In this document: in pieces, positions 25,670 to 33,995 of the stretch
How positions within the stretch are numbered: the first letter of the stretch is position 1
Layout of the letters: every line of letters begins with the position of its first letter
Assembly: GCA_910577235.1 (NCBI GenBank)
Contig: CAJTMX010000015.1
Span: forward strand, 1-64,000
Direction of reading: 5' to 3'
DNA length: 64,000 nt
Origin: an uncultured Acetatifactor sp.
GTDB lineage: Bacteria; Bacillota; Clostridia; Lachnospirales; Lachnospiraceae
The notes under the pieces: generated by a model
Told to the model about the DNA's origin: nothing
The model's input: only the letters and a program-made list of their open reading frames with translations
Databases searched by the model: none
Program-made: the position numbers and the translations under genes

Positions 25670-27076
25670 ATGAAAAGGAACATTTATGCGATATTGCTGG
25701 CCTTAATGTTTATTATCCTTACCGGCTGCGGCGATCCGTACACCGATACGGCAGGACAAACCCTTTCGGAGGAAACGGACATTTACTCTCTGGCGAAACC
25801 GATCTCCGACCCGACGCCCGCGCCGTCACCCACCCCTTTTCCCGAATATGACATCTCGCTGATGATGGTGGGAGACAATCTGATGCATATGGGTATCATA
25901 AACAGCGGGCGACAGGCGGATGGGAACTATGATTACAGTGCGCTGTACGAAGATATATACCCGCAGCTTTTATCCGCGGATATCAAGATCATCAACCAGG
26001 AGACGATTCTGGGCGGAAACGACCTGGGATTCTCCGGTTATCCCACCTTCAACTCTCCCACGGAGGTGGGGGACGCCATCGCCACGGCGGGATTCAATGT
26101 GGTACTGCACGCCTCCAATCACGCGGCGGATCAGAAACTTCAGGGACTGGATCACTGCGCGGCATTCTGGCGAAAGCAGCATCCCGAAATCATGATGCTG
26201 GGAATATCCGGTGAGGAAGACAGGGATGAGAACGGCGGTATCATACCGCTCTCCGGCTCCGCCCTTGCAGGCGCGGACAGGACCGCAGACTGGAGAACCG
26301 ATGAGAGAGGTATCGGCTATCTGACTGTCAAGGATGTCACTTTTGCCGTATTAAATTATACCTACGGGCCTAACCTGGAGACCATCCCCGCCTCTGTCAT
26401 GGGGCACTTAAATATTCTCTGCGACTACGACCGCCAAAGCGGCAGGCTGGACTTTACCAGCCTGAATCCCCAGGTGCTGGAGGATATCGCCGCTGCGCGC
26501 GGGCAGGCGGATGTGGTAGTGGTCTGCCCCCATTGGGGTACGGAGTATGCTACCAGCCCTTCCAGTTATCAGCAAAATTTCGCCCTGCAAATGGCAGAGG
26601 CCGGAGCAGACCTCATCATCGGCACCCACCCTCATGTGGTGCAGCCGGTGGAATGGATTCAGGCGGAAAACGGCAACCGCTGTCTGTGTTTTTATTCTCT
26701 GGGCAATTATGTGTCCACCCAGAAAGACGGCATATGTATGTTGGAAGCCATGGCCTGGGTCACTTTTCATGTGGATGAGCAGGGCGTTTCCATAGCCGAA
26801 GATCAGAGCGGCCCCATCCCGCTGGTATGTCAATACACCAGCGGTCCGGTACGTTTCGAGGGTGTCTATCTGTTACAGGACTACACGCAGGAACAGGCCG
26901 CTCAACACGGCATACGCTCTTATGGGGGCGTAACCATAAGCCTGGACGACCTGCTGAAATGGTCCTCTGAAATATTCGGAGACAGTGCTCCGGGGGAAAA
27001 CCCATCCACAGTCGGCTCGCTACGCTGGCCGGACTGTCTGAGCGAAACCCCCGCCCAACCTGACGTCAGTCAATGA
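25670..27076 (+). CDS. CapA-family lipoprotein (poly-gamma-glutamate capsule type metallophosphatase fold)
   Basis: A 468-residue protein beginning with a lipoprotein signal (MKRNIYAILLALMFIILTGC), so it is anchored outside the membrane by Cys20. A Pro/Thr-rich linker follows, then the CapA domain with MMVGDNLMH, NQETILGG, HASNHAAD, VVCPHWGTEY, IGTHPHVVQPVEW and SLGNYVSTQ, the metal-ligand and core motifs of the family. The frame is open upstream, but the ATG at 25670 follows GGAAAGGAACG and begins the signal peptide. No capBCE synthesis genes are nearby, so a role in capsule retention is not established here. Its 3' end overlaps the convergent NlpC/P60 gene by 11 bases. Confidence 0.88.
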   Translation: MKRNIYAILLALMFIILTGCGDPYTDTAGQTLSEETDIYSLAKPISDPTPAPSPTPFPEYDISLMMVGDNLMHMGIINSGRQADGNYDYSALYEDIYPQLLSADIKIINQETILGGNDLGFSGYPTFNSPTEVGDAIATAGFNVVLHASNHAADQKLQGLDHCAAFWRKQHPEIMMLGISGEEDRDENGGIIPLSGSALAGADRTADWRTDERGIGYLTVKDVTFAVLNYTYGPNLETIPASVMGHLNILCDYDRQSGRLDFTSLNPQVLEDIAAARGQADVVVVCPHWGTEYATSPSSYQQNFALQMAEAGADLIIGTHPHVVQPVEWIQAENGNRCLCFYSLGNYVSTQKDGICMLEAMAWVTFHVDEQGVSIAEDQSGPIPLVCQYTSGPVRFEGVYLLQDYTQEQAAQHGIRSYGGVTISLDDLLKWSSEIFGDSAPGENPSTVGSLRWPDCLSETPAQPDVSQ

Positions 27077-28538
27077 CATTCCTAACGCCCAGTATATTAT
27101 CGTAACCGGCATCGTAGATGACCACACCCTTGCGGGAATTGGCGGCATGAATGATCTGTCCGTCCCCTATATACATACCCACATGGGTACACTTGCTCTT
27201 GCCGTAGCAGATGATATCTCCGGGCTGTATCTCGCTGTAGTCGATACTCCTGCCGGCGGAGCTGTACTGTCCGGAGGGTGTTCTGCTGATGGAATATCCA
27301 AAATCCGCATAGATATAACAGGTGAAACCGGAGCAGTCCGTACCGGTGGCCAGGCTCCGGCCGCCGTGCACATAGGGATAGCCCAGATACTGCATGGCAT
27401 ACGCCACGATGGAACTGCGCAGCTCCTCATTGGAGGTATAGACTGTGGCCGGGGGAGTCAGCGGCGTCACCGCCGTATTTTCCGGTGCGGCTGTCTCCTG
27501 CTGAGCCATCCGGCGAGCCATCTCCCGCTGGGCCTCCAGCTCCGCCCTCTCTTCTTCTATGGATTTGGCATAGATAAATTCCTCGGACACCGTCACATAC
27601 TCGGAGGCCACATACCCCGTCTTATCCCCGGTGTACTGCACCAGCATCCAGTCCCCAAGCTGCTCCAGTATCTTCACTTTCTCCCCATGAGTAATAAAAC
27701 CGATACGCGGGGAGTCCGTGCCCGGCTCCTCACGCACGTTCAGTCTGTCCGCGATCACAGTGGCATAGCGGGTCAGGTAATTGTCCACCGCCTCCGCCGC
27801 CGCGTCCCCATACAGGAAAAACTCTGCCTTGATATATCCGGTCACGCTGCCGGACACCACATGAAACCAATCCTGCTGCTCGCCCGCAGTCTCCAGGATC
27901 TGGGCCACGGCCCCGTTGTAGATCTTTCCCAATATTTCGCTGTCCGTGTTGGGCTCCCGGCGTACATTCACATAGTGGTCCACCTGGGCGATGGCCAGAT
28001 TATGGTACTCGCTCTCCGGCTCGGCATTTTCCCCGGCGGCAGACTCTTCCGCATCCGTTTCCATATCGTTTATATCATCTCTGTCCGTATCCGCCCCGGC
28101 AGACTCTTGCCCAACCTGCTCTGTTTCGCCGGTCTCCTTGTCCGTATCCGCCACGGCAGCCTCTCCATTCGATTCTTCTCCATCTTGTTCATTGGAAAAA
28201 CTGTCGCTGTCCAATTCGGTATTACCGGTATCATCCATATCCGGTTTTTTATCAGCATAATCGGCATTGTCGGCATTATCGGCAGATTCTTCCCCGTTTG
28301 ATTCCATATGGGTTTTCTCCTCCACATGATCCCCGGACTCTGCGTCTTCACTCCCATCCGCCGATGTTTCCAGGCTTTCAAGCATAACAGACTGCGGCTG
28401 CCCTCCGGCATAGACCGGTGCCCCGGCCTGCGTCATTCCCATGGCTGACGCCATGGACGGCATCTCTATCGCCGCCTGCTGATACGCAAACACTGTCAAC
28501 ATCCCTACCAACAGTACACTGATCATTCTCTTTTTCAT
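27066..28538 (-). CDS. Secreted NlpC/P60 endopeptidase with SH3 domains
   Basis: A 490-residue exported protein with a signal peptide in the first 30 residues. Residues about 50-170 are a very acidic, Asp/Glu/Asn/Ser-rich linker containing ADNADNADYAD. Two bacterial SH3 domains follow (about 175-240, VDHYVNVRREPNTDSEILGKI; and about 255-325, VIADRLNVREEPGTDSPRIG). The C-terminal NlpC/P60 domain has ATGTDCSGF (catalytic Cys near 405) and THVGMYIGDGQIIHAAN (His). It would cut peptidoglycan stem peptides at the cell surface, the SH3 domains binding the wall. A promoter is visible at 28609-28637. Confidence 0.93.
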   Translation of the reverse strand: MKKRMISVLLVGMLTVFAYQQAAIEMPSMASAMGMTQAGAPVYAGGQPQSVMLESLETSADGSEDAESGDHVEEKTHMESNGEESADNADNADYADKKPDMDDTGNTELDSDSFSNEQDGEESNGEAAVADTDKETGETEQVGQESAGADTDRDDINDMETDAEESAAGENAEPESEYHNLAIAQVDHYVNVRREPNTDSEILGKIYNGAVAQILETAGEQQDWFHVVSGSVTGYIKAEFFLYGDAAAEAVDNYLTRYATVIADRLNVREEPGTDSPRIGFITHGEKVKILEQLGDWMLVQYTGDKTGYVASEYVTVSEEFIYAKSIEEERAELEAQREMARRMAQQETAAPENTAVTPLTPPATVYTSNEELRSSIVAYAMQYLGYPYVHGGRSLATGTDCSGFTCYIYADFGYSISRTPSGQYSSAGRSIDYSEIQPGDIICYGKSKCTHVGMYIGDGQIIHAANSRKGVVIYDAGYDNILGVRNVID

Positions 28539-28608
28539 AATGTGTTATACCTCTATTTTTATACGTTTCTGTGCGCTTTACAGTCTCTTTTCTACAGTAC
28601 CGATATTG

Positions 28609-28637
28609 AGTATAACACATTTTGTAACATTTCCCAA
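28609..28637 (-). promoter_or_regulatory. Promoter of the NlpC/P60 gene
   Basis: On the minus strand TTGGGA (28632-28637) and TATACT (28609-28614) have a 17-base spacer. TGTTACA and TGTGTTA segments lie within the spacer. The leader is about 65 bases. Confidence 0.55.
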
Positions 28638-28686
28638 TACTTTCTTAAAAACTTTTTAATATTTTTTTAACAACTACCGCGCATGA

Positions 28687-30822
28687 TCATTCATTCAAGA
28701 GCATTTCCACCCTGCCCTGAATGGTATGCGCTACTTCTTCCACACTTTTGTCTCCTGCAAAGCAGGCCGCCGACTCCTCCTCTATTATGACCCAGATGTT
28801 GCGATTGATCAGAGCTTGGGTGAATTCCCCGTTGTGAAGGACGTTGTCCACGATTTGGAATTCGCTCTCCGTCATCGTCCTCTTTTCCCGGTCAACCATG
28901 AGTTCCGCACCCTCCGCTTTCAACGCTCCCAGCATGGACTCCCGGATGGGAAAGCCCACATCGTAGGCCCTCAGCCACTTTTGATGTGTTTCCCCCAAAA
29001 GGGTCTCCAAAAACTCCCATGCGCCCTCTTTATTCTTACTCCCCGCATATATGGCACAACTGTCGGAACAGGTTCCGATCCTATAAGCCTGCCCGGAAGG
29101 TGTGGGGTATCCATACAGAGGATACTCCCTGCCATATATATTTACATGGGTCAGGTAATCCTGATAAGATGTATAAAAGTCTGCCGCGCATAAGGAATCT
29201 CGGCACAGTTCCTCATATGTCCGTCCGTCGCTATCCGGCCAGTCCTGCGCCGCGTACTCTCCGCACAGCGCCAGTAACTGATAGAATTCTTCCGTCTCAA
29301 AGGCCGCCGACTTACTTTCCCAGTCTATAAAGCGGTTCTGCTGGCCAGACACCAGATAATACAGCAGGTCTTGGGGCGTTCCCGCCGGCAGGATATCTTT
29401 TTCCCACCCGTTCTCCCCGATCAGTTCAAGAAAAGCCTCCATGTTCCATCGTTCCGTGTATGTTTCGTATTCCGGGTTCACCTGCAATGTCTCCAGATTA
29501 AAATGGGGGGCAAGGAGATACACTCCCCCATTCATTTCATATACATTTAATACATTCCACAGAATATCTTCGCTGTATTCCGACTGTTTCAGATAAGGGG
29601 ACAAGTCTTCCAGATAACCGTTTCGCACATAGGATTCATAATACATCAAAGTAGATTCCATCTCGATAATGTCCGGGGCGTTCCCGCTGGCCATATCCAT
29701 ATGCAGACGCTGCCCGTAAGCGCCATCATAAGTATCGCTGTGATAATTTCTGATCGTAACATAATAGTTCTCATTTTCCCGGTTAAAATCCCGAATGGCA
29801 GCTTGTATGCTGGCCGCAGCCTCTCTGTTCATGGAACCCATGGTTCCGTATACCAGCTCCGTTCTCTGCTTGGCCGCCGCGTCCCGTTCGCTCAGCAGGC
29901 CGCAGAACAGATTTTTCGTGGCGCTTTCGCCGGTTCCGTACAGGAGCAATGTCCGCTCTTTCGCATCATACCTGCCCGCCATGACAGGTGGCACTCCCAT
30001 CACGGCATAGCTTGACTGAGCCAGTAGCTTTCCCTCCTCTCTGTCAAGGAAGAGGAGTTCCTGGCCGGTGGCCAGACACAGAGTTCCCTCCTCGCTGCAC
30101 ACAATGCCATACGCGCATCTGGCGGGTATATCCAGCCTCCACTTTTCCACCGCCTCCTTTTCCCGGAGCTCATACAGAATGATGTTCCGGTCGTTTACCG
30201 TTACACACTCCATGTATTGCCCATTTTGTCCCTGAAAAAAGCAGGAACCGCCTTTCAGCTCATACTCGCGGATCTTTTCTCCCTCTTCGCCAAAACGCGT
30301 CACCGTGTCTCCTGAGACAATATATATATTTTCGCTGTCGTCTACAGACAGTCCGCTCCCCACAGAACGCCAGCTATCATCAACTGCCGCTATTTCCATG
30401 ACGCTGTTCCACCAGCCGCCGGCAACACATTTTCGTATTGTGATACTGCTCCTGTCCGGGCTCAAAATCTCCGCATATAGGGTTCCGTCCCGCTCGGCTA
30501 TGTTAAGAAGGTCTTCTCCCTCCTCCTGCTGCCATTTGGCCGTCTCCACTCCTACGATTTGGGTTTCATAGGCAAAATAGTAGATCGGAGCATTTTTCTG
30601 AGCGGTAATAACCCATACGCCGTCCCGCCCGCAGATGATCTGCTCCGGAGACTGGACGGTCAGCTCTTGGATGAGGTCTATGCCAAACGCTTTTTGTTGA
30701 ATTACCTCGTCGCTCTGTTTCCCGCAGGCGGATACGGCAAACGCTCCAAACACCATCAGTATGAAAGTCCGCCAAATCTTTTCTTTTGTATTTGCAATGC
30801 TCGCCCCCCACCTTATATGCAT
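28687..30822 (-). CDS. Extracellular solute-binding lipoprotein with N-terminal propeller-like domain
   Basis: A 711-residue lipoprotein; the signal ends in AFAVSACG with the lipidated Cys at 33. Residues about 45-300 are repeats of short strands (for example GRDGVWVITAQKN, SVDDSENIYIVSG, SEEGTLCLATGQELLFLD) suggesting a beta-propeller. From about 315 on it reads as an ABC sugar-type binding protein (LVYGTMGSMNREAAASIQAAIRDFNRE, SGNAPDIIEM, GAWEFLETLL). No permease genes adjoin it, so the partner transporter lies elsewhere or the protein is a sensor. GAGGTGA lies six bases before the ATG. A copy of the 21-bp repeat lies 58-78 bases upstream. Confidence 0.8.
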   Translation of the reverse strand: MHIRWGASIANTKEKIWRTFILMVFGAFAVSACGKQSDEVIQQKAFGIDLIQELTVQSPEQIICGRDGVWVITAQKNAPIYYFAYETQIVGVETAKWQQEEGEDLLNIAERDGTLYAEILSPDRSSITIRKCVAGGWWNSVMEIAAVDDSWRSVGSGLSVDDSENIYIVSGDTVTRFGEEGEKIREYELKGGSCFFQGQNGQYMECVTVNDRNIILYELREKEAVEKWRLDIPARCAYGIVCSEEGTLCLATGQELLFLDREEGKLLAQSSYAVMGVPPVMAGRYDAKERTLLLYGTGESATKNLFCGLLSERDAAAKQRTELVYGTMGSMNREAAASIQAAIRDFNRENENYYVTIRNYHSDTYDGAYGQRLHMDMASGNAPDIIEMESTLMYYESYVRNGYLEDLSPYLKQSEYSEDILWNVLNVYEMNGGVYLLAPHFNLETLQVNPEYETYTERWNMEAFLELIGENGWEKDILPAGTPQDLLYYLVSGQQNRFIDWESKSAAFETEEFYQLLALCGEYAAQDWPDSDGRTYEELCRDSLCAADFYTSYQDYLTHVNIYGREYPLYGYPTPSGQAYRIGTCSDSCAIYAGSKNKEGAWEFLETLLGETHQKWLRAYDVGFPIRESMLGALKAEGAELMVDREKRTMTESEFQIVDNVLHNGEFTQALINRNIWVIIEEESAACFAGDKSVEEVAHTIQGRVEMLLNE

Positions 30823-30879
30823 TTATTTTCACCTCAAAGATTTCTTTATACCAGGCAATTGCCAAACTCTCACGCCCAT

Positions 30880-30900
30880 CCCTGTATCTTGAAACGGGAT
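30880..30900 (-). repeat. 21-bp repeat, copy 2, upstream of the solute-binding lipoprotein gene
   Basis: The minus strand carries the same 21 bases as 25514-25534. It is oriented toward the lipoprotein gene starting at 30822, about 58 bases away. Both copies therefore sit in the same orientation upstream of an exported lipoprotein gene. Confidence 0.75.
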
Positions 30901-31044
30901 CTCGCAATTCACCGGATAGAGCGGTGTGGGATAGACGCCACCCTATAATTAATCCCTTTTCAGATTACCGCATGTCTCTTGGGATGTCAATGTATGATTA
31001 TCTAAGAACAACAGCTTAAGCTGAATTATTATCCCCACAGCAAA

Positions 31045-31070
31045 AGCCCCATCCGCAACCGGATGGGGCT
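31045..31070 (-). terminator. Terminator of the aldolase-family gene
   Basis: AGCCCCATCC (31045-31054) pairs perfectly with GGATGGGGCT (31061-31070), followed on the minus strand by TTTTGC. It lies 17 bases after the stop codon at 31087. Confidence 0.8.
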
Positions 31071-31086
31071 TACACATGTCATACCT

Positions 31087-32070
31087 TTACAGCGCGCTGT
31101 CAATCAGGTCCTGATAAAACACCGCATAGTCCGTTCTGTTTTCCTTGATAAACTGTATGGCGGAGGAGGGATGGCAGTTTAACATGCCGGTGAGCAGATA
31201 GGGGATATCATAGCCCCACACGATGCCCTCTTCCTTCAGTTTGCCGATGTGTTTTTCGATAAAATTCATGATCGCGATCTTGTTATATTTGGGATTGCGC
31301 AGGAAACTCAGCAGCAGTTCCATATAGCAGTTGCCCGCCCCTCTCCCCATACCGCTCACGGTTGCGTCCAGATAGCTGGCTCCCCGGGACAGGCTTTCAA
31401 TCGTGTTGGCAAAGGCCAGCTGCTGGTTGTTGTGGGCGTGCATACCAACTTTCTTGTTATATTTGGCAGCCACGTTCAGATACTTGTCCGTCAGCCGTTC
31501 CACCTGCTCCGGGTAAAAAGCTCCAAAGCTGTCCACCAGATAGATCACATCCACGCTGCTCTGGGCCAGCAGCTCCAGGCCGCCGTCCAGGTCCACGTCA
31601 CTCACCTTGGACACCGCCATGATATTCACGGTGGTCTCATAGCCCTTTTTCTTGGCATCCTCCAACATCTCTATGGCTGCGGGTATGGTGTTGATATAGG
31701 TGGCCACCCTCACCAGATCGATCACGCTGTCCTTGCGGTTTAAGATATCCTTTTTAAAATCCGTCCGGCCTACATCAGCCATGACGGAAATCTTTAAATC
31801 CGTCTTGTTATCCCCTACGATCTCCCGGATATCCTTTTCATCACAGAATTTCCATTTTCCGAAATCCGCCGGCTTGAAGATCTCCTTGGACGCCTTGTAG
31901 CCAAACTCCATATAGTCCACGCCGGCCTTGATATTGGCCAGATACAGGTCTTTCACAAACTCATCCGAAAACCGGAAATTATTCACCAGGCCGCCGTCTC
32001 GTAGTGTGCAGTCGATCACTTTGATATCCGGGCGGAAGGATACCAGACTGCCCTGTCTCTCTCTGCTCAT
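31087..32070 (-). CDS. HMGL-like aldolase-domain protein
   Basis: A 327-residue (beta/alpha)8 enzyme of the DRE-TIM metallolyase group. VIDCTLRDGGLVNNF near the N-terminus holds the catalytic Arg-Asp, and VGMHAHNNQQLAFANT supplies the metal-binding His-x-His. This group includes 4-hydroxy-2-oxovalerate aldolase, isopropylmalate synthase and homocitrate synthase. The protein is short and lacks the allosteric domain of the synthases. No neighbouring acetaldehyde dehydrogenase is present. The reaction is unknown, but a retro-aldol or Claisen reaction on a 2-oxo acid is expected. It stands as a single gene with its own terminator. Confidence 0.82.
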   Translation of the reverse strand: MSRERQGSLVSFRPDIKVIDCTLRDGGLVNNFRFSDEFVKDLYLANIKAGVDYMEFGYKASKEIFKPADFGKWKFCDEKDIREIVGDNKTDLKISVMADVGRTDFKKDILNRKDSVIDLVRVATYINTIPAAIEMLEDAKKKGYETTVNIMAVSKVSDVDLDGGLELLAQSSVDVIYLVDSFGAFYPEQVERLTDKYLNVAAKYNKKVGMHAHNNQQLAFANTIESLSRGASYLDATVSGMGRGAGNCYMELLLSFLRNPKYNKIAIMNFIEKHIGKLKEEGIVWGYDIPYLLTGMLNCHPSSAIQFIKENRTDYAVFYQDLIDSAL

Positions 32071-32194
32071 ACTTTAACCATTCCTTTCTGTGCCAAGTTG
32101 TACCCATGCAAAAAACGTATCTGCGTCTTTCAGATGTATTTAACGCTTTAAAGTTTCACACTTTAAACCATTAAAATTCCTTGGGATAAAAAAA

Positions 32195-32268
32195 TGGAAG
32201 CAAGGAGGCTCGAACTCCTGACCTTTCGCGTGTGAGGCGAACGCTCATCCCGGCTGAGCTATGCTTCC
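32195..32268 (-). tRNA. tRNA-Val (anticodon CAC)
   Basis: The minus strand reads GGAAGCA for the acceptor arm, GCTC...GAGC for the D stem, TTCGC-CTCACAC-GCGAA for the anticodon arm with CAC at positions 34-36, AGGAG-TTCGAGC-CTCCT for the T arm and TGCTTCC plus discriminator A. The 3' CCA is not encoded; a T run follows directly and can end transcription. The flanks 32071-32194 and 32269-32518 are AT-rich and hold no other gene that I can support. Confidence 0.95.
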
Positions 32269-32518
32269 ATGTGTCCTATTATAACACGATATGGCTAAAT
32301 TGCAAGACCCAATTTTTCAAATAAATGATTTTCCACTTTTTTCATTTTTTCTTCATTTTTTCTTTCGGTTTCATCTACACTTTGGACACATTTTCCTGCT
32401 ATGCTGTATTTATCAGCAAAACGAAAAACTGATACTTAACAAAGAAGCTGCCAGTGCTGTTTTCGGTGTTGACCAGCTTCGACTAAATACTACAGTGCCG
32501 CGCACTGTTTATCATATA

Positions 32519-32550
32519 AAGGCCTGTAAACATCTGCGTTTACAGACCTT
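32519..32550 (-). terminator. Terminator of the DUF308 gene
   Basis: AAGGCCTGTAAAC and GTTTACAGACCTT form a nearly perfect stem with a 6-base loop. On the minus strand it is followed by a T-rich TTTATATG. It lies about 80 bases past the gene ending at 32629. Confidence 0.6.
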
Positions 32551-32628
32551 ATATTTGTCTGGCGGCTCCGGCTCGAACAAACTGTCCTCCGGCCGCTTTC
32601 TACCAGAAACATAGTCGCTAAGCCTGCC

Positions 32629-33300
32629 TTAATCGGCATGGGATTCCTGTTCCTGTGCCGCCCCGCTCTCCGGACTGCCCTCCCAAGACGCGTCGCTCCC
32701 CTGAAACGTCTCCTCGCAGTGGATCTCCGTCACTTTGATGGCCTCGTCCGCATCGTTCATCTTACTCACATAGCTGTGCATCTTTTGCGAGAGATACAGG
32801 GTAGAAGCCAGATCGGTCAGGCCGCTAAACAGCAGGCCTACTCCCAGCAGACGATACAGCAACAGCGCGGAGTCAAAGGGATTGATCACCATCAAAACGC
32901 CCACTACCACATTGACCACCGCCAGTCCCAGGATCAGTACGGCGTTGCCGCCCATGCGCTGCACATCCAGCGCCCCCTGGAGTTTGAACAGGCCGCTGAC
33001 TATGATACAAAGGCCTATGATAAAGGGCACCAAAGCGATGACCATGTCCACCTTGTAGATCACAAACATACCCAAAACTATCAGCATCAGTCCCGTCACA
33101 AAATCATTGCGATAGTAGTTTCGGGTAATATTCCGGGTAAAATAAACCACCAGATTCACCAGGCCGATCACAATGGCGATCCCGGCTATCAGATAACAGA
33201 TTGTGCGGGCAGTGGTAGCGGGGAAGATCAGCAGGACCAATCCCAGCACCATATACAAACCTGCCGACAACAGCATATTCCACTTCATCTCTTTCAACAT
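32629..33300 (-). CDS. DUF308/HdeD-like membrane protein
   Basis: A 223-residue protein with six hydrophobic helices arranged as three pairs (AGLYMVLGLVLLIFPATTARTICYLIAGIAIVIGLVNL and similar), the repeated-pair pattern of DUF308, which includes the E. coli acid-resistance protein HdeD. A charged C-terminal tail of about 45 residues follows. AGGAGG lies nine bases before the ATG, and a perfect hairpin stands right before that site. It lies 108 bases downstream of an XRE regulator in the same direction, so the regulator may control it. Confidence 0.8.
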   Translation of the reverse strand: MLKEMKWNMLLSAGLYMVLGLVLLIFPATTARTICYLIAGIAIVIGLVNLVVYFTRNITRNYYRNDFVTGLMLIVLGMFVIYKVDMVIALVPFIIGLCIIVSGLFKLQGALDVQRMGGNAVLILGLAVVNVVVGVLMVINPFDSALLLYRLLGVGLLFSGLTDLASTLYLSQKMHSYVSKMNDADEAIKVTEIHCEETFQGSDASWEGSPESGAAQEQESHAD

Positions 33301-33316
33301 CCTGCATTACCTCCTA

Positions 33317-33338
33317 CCGGAGATCATCTGATCTCCGG
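33317..33338. promoter_or_regulatory. Perfect dyad next to the DUF308 ribosome site
   Basis: CCGGAGATCA and TGATCTCCGG are exact inverted repeats separated by two bases. The dyad abuts the AGGAGG of the DUF308 gene. As DNA it could be an operator; as RNA it would be a hairpin immediately 5' of the ribosome site. Confidence 0.55.
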
Positions 33339-33408
33339 TTCTGCATATCCCAACAGTCACGCAGTACCGATGAACAACATCCGGCCGGCGCATAAGGACA
33401 CGCCTGTA

Positions 33409-33699
33409 TCAGCCCTTGGCCTCCTTGTCCGGCACCAGCTGGATCTGTACCTTCAGTCCCATGGCCGCCGCCATCTTCACCATCAGTTCCAGAGAGGGAT
33501 TGTAACGACCGCTCTCAAACCGGGCGATATTGGATCTGGGAATACCGGAACGGCGGGACACCTGCTCCTGCGTCAGTTTCATATCCTTGCGCATACGCAC
33601 ATACTGCTCCGCCAGATTCTGTTTCATGCTCTTTTGCTCTGCCTCGATCATGATCTTGTTTCCGTCGGGGTCCAAAATGTAATCCATTGCTTCTCTCAT
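33409..33699 (-). CDS. XRE-family regulator (HigA-like)
   Basis: A 96-residue protein. The N-terminal part MDYILDPDGNKIMIEAEQ is followed by an HTH (about 33-88): MRKDMKLTQEQVSRRSGIPRSNIARFESGRYNPSLELMVKMAAAMG. This layout is typical of antitoxin-type regulators that sit with RelE/HigB toxins, but no toxin gene adjoins it. GGAGG lies seven bases before the ATG. A long dyad overlapping its likely promoter (33734-33779) suggests it represses itself. Confidence 0.85.
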   Translation of the reverse strand: MREAMDYILDPDGNKIMIEAEQKSMKQNLAEQYVRMRKDMKLTQEQVSRRSGIPRSNIARFESGRYNPSLELMVKMAAAMGLKVQIQLVPDKEAKG

Positions 33700-33733
33700 T
33701 GCTGTTCCTCCATTTTTCAGACAGATAAATATT

Positions 33734-33779
33734 AAATCTCGTATATGAGATATGTTATCACATACGAGATTTATGTCAA
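33734..33779 (-). promoter_or_regulatory. Operator and promoter region of the XRE regulator
   Basis: AAATCTCGTAT (33734-33744) and ATACGAGATTT (33762-33772) are perfect 11-base inverted repeats. A third partial site, ATATGAGAT, lies between them. A minus-strand TTGACA (33774-33779) stands immediately upstream of one arm, so a protein bound there would cover the promoter. Confidence 0.7.
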
Positions 33780-33814
33780 GCCTTATTTTCAGATTTTTCT
33801 ACTTATACACTCTT

Positions 33815-33985
33815 TCAGGCGATCTGTTTTTTTCGATATACCCGGTAGATAACCGGCCAGAGGCATAACGTGAGCAGAGAATATACGGTCAACAGCAGCA
33901 GCCCGATGATCTTTTGTACGGTATCGCTTCGGATATTGGTCAGAAACGAGGGATAATATGATACGTCTTGCAATTCTATAGGTTC
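33815..33985 (-). pseudogene. 3' remnant of a membrane protein gene
   Basis: Without any start codon, a frame reads SDTVQKIIGLLLLTVYSLL followed by TLCLWPVIYRVYRKKQIA and a TGA at 33815. This is a plausible C-terminal membrane helix and basic tail. The frame is cut off exactly where the SIR2-TPR gene ends, so the latter, or the segment carrying it, seems to have replaced the 5' part. The parent family is not recognised. Confidence 0.5.
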
Positions 33986-33995
33986 TTTACATTGA

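Noticed and set aside
33409..33985. A complete type II toxin-antitoxin pair
   Set aside because: The regulator is antitoxin-like, but the adjacent sequence is a membrane protein remnant and no toxin ORF was found.
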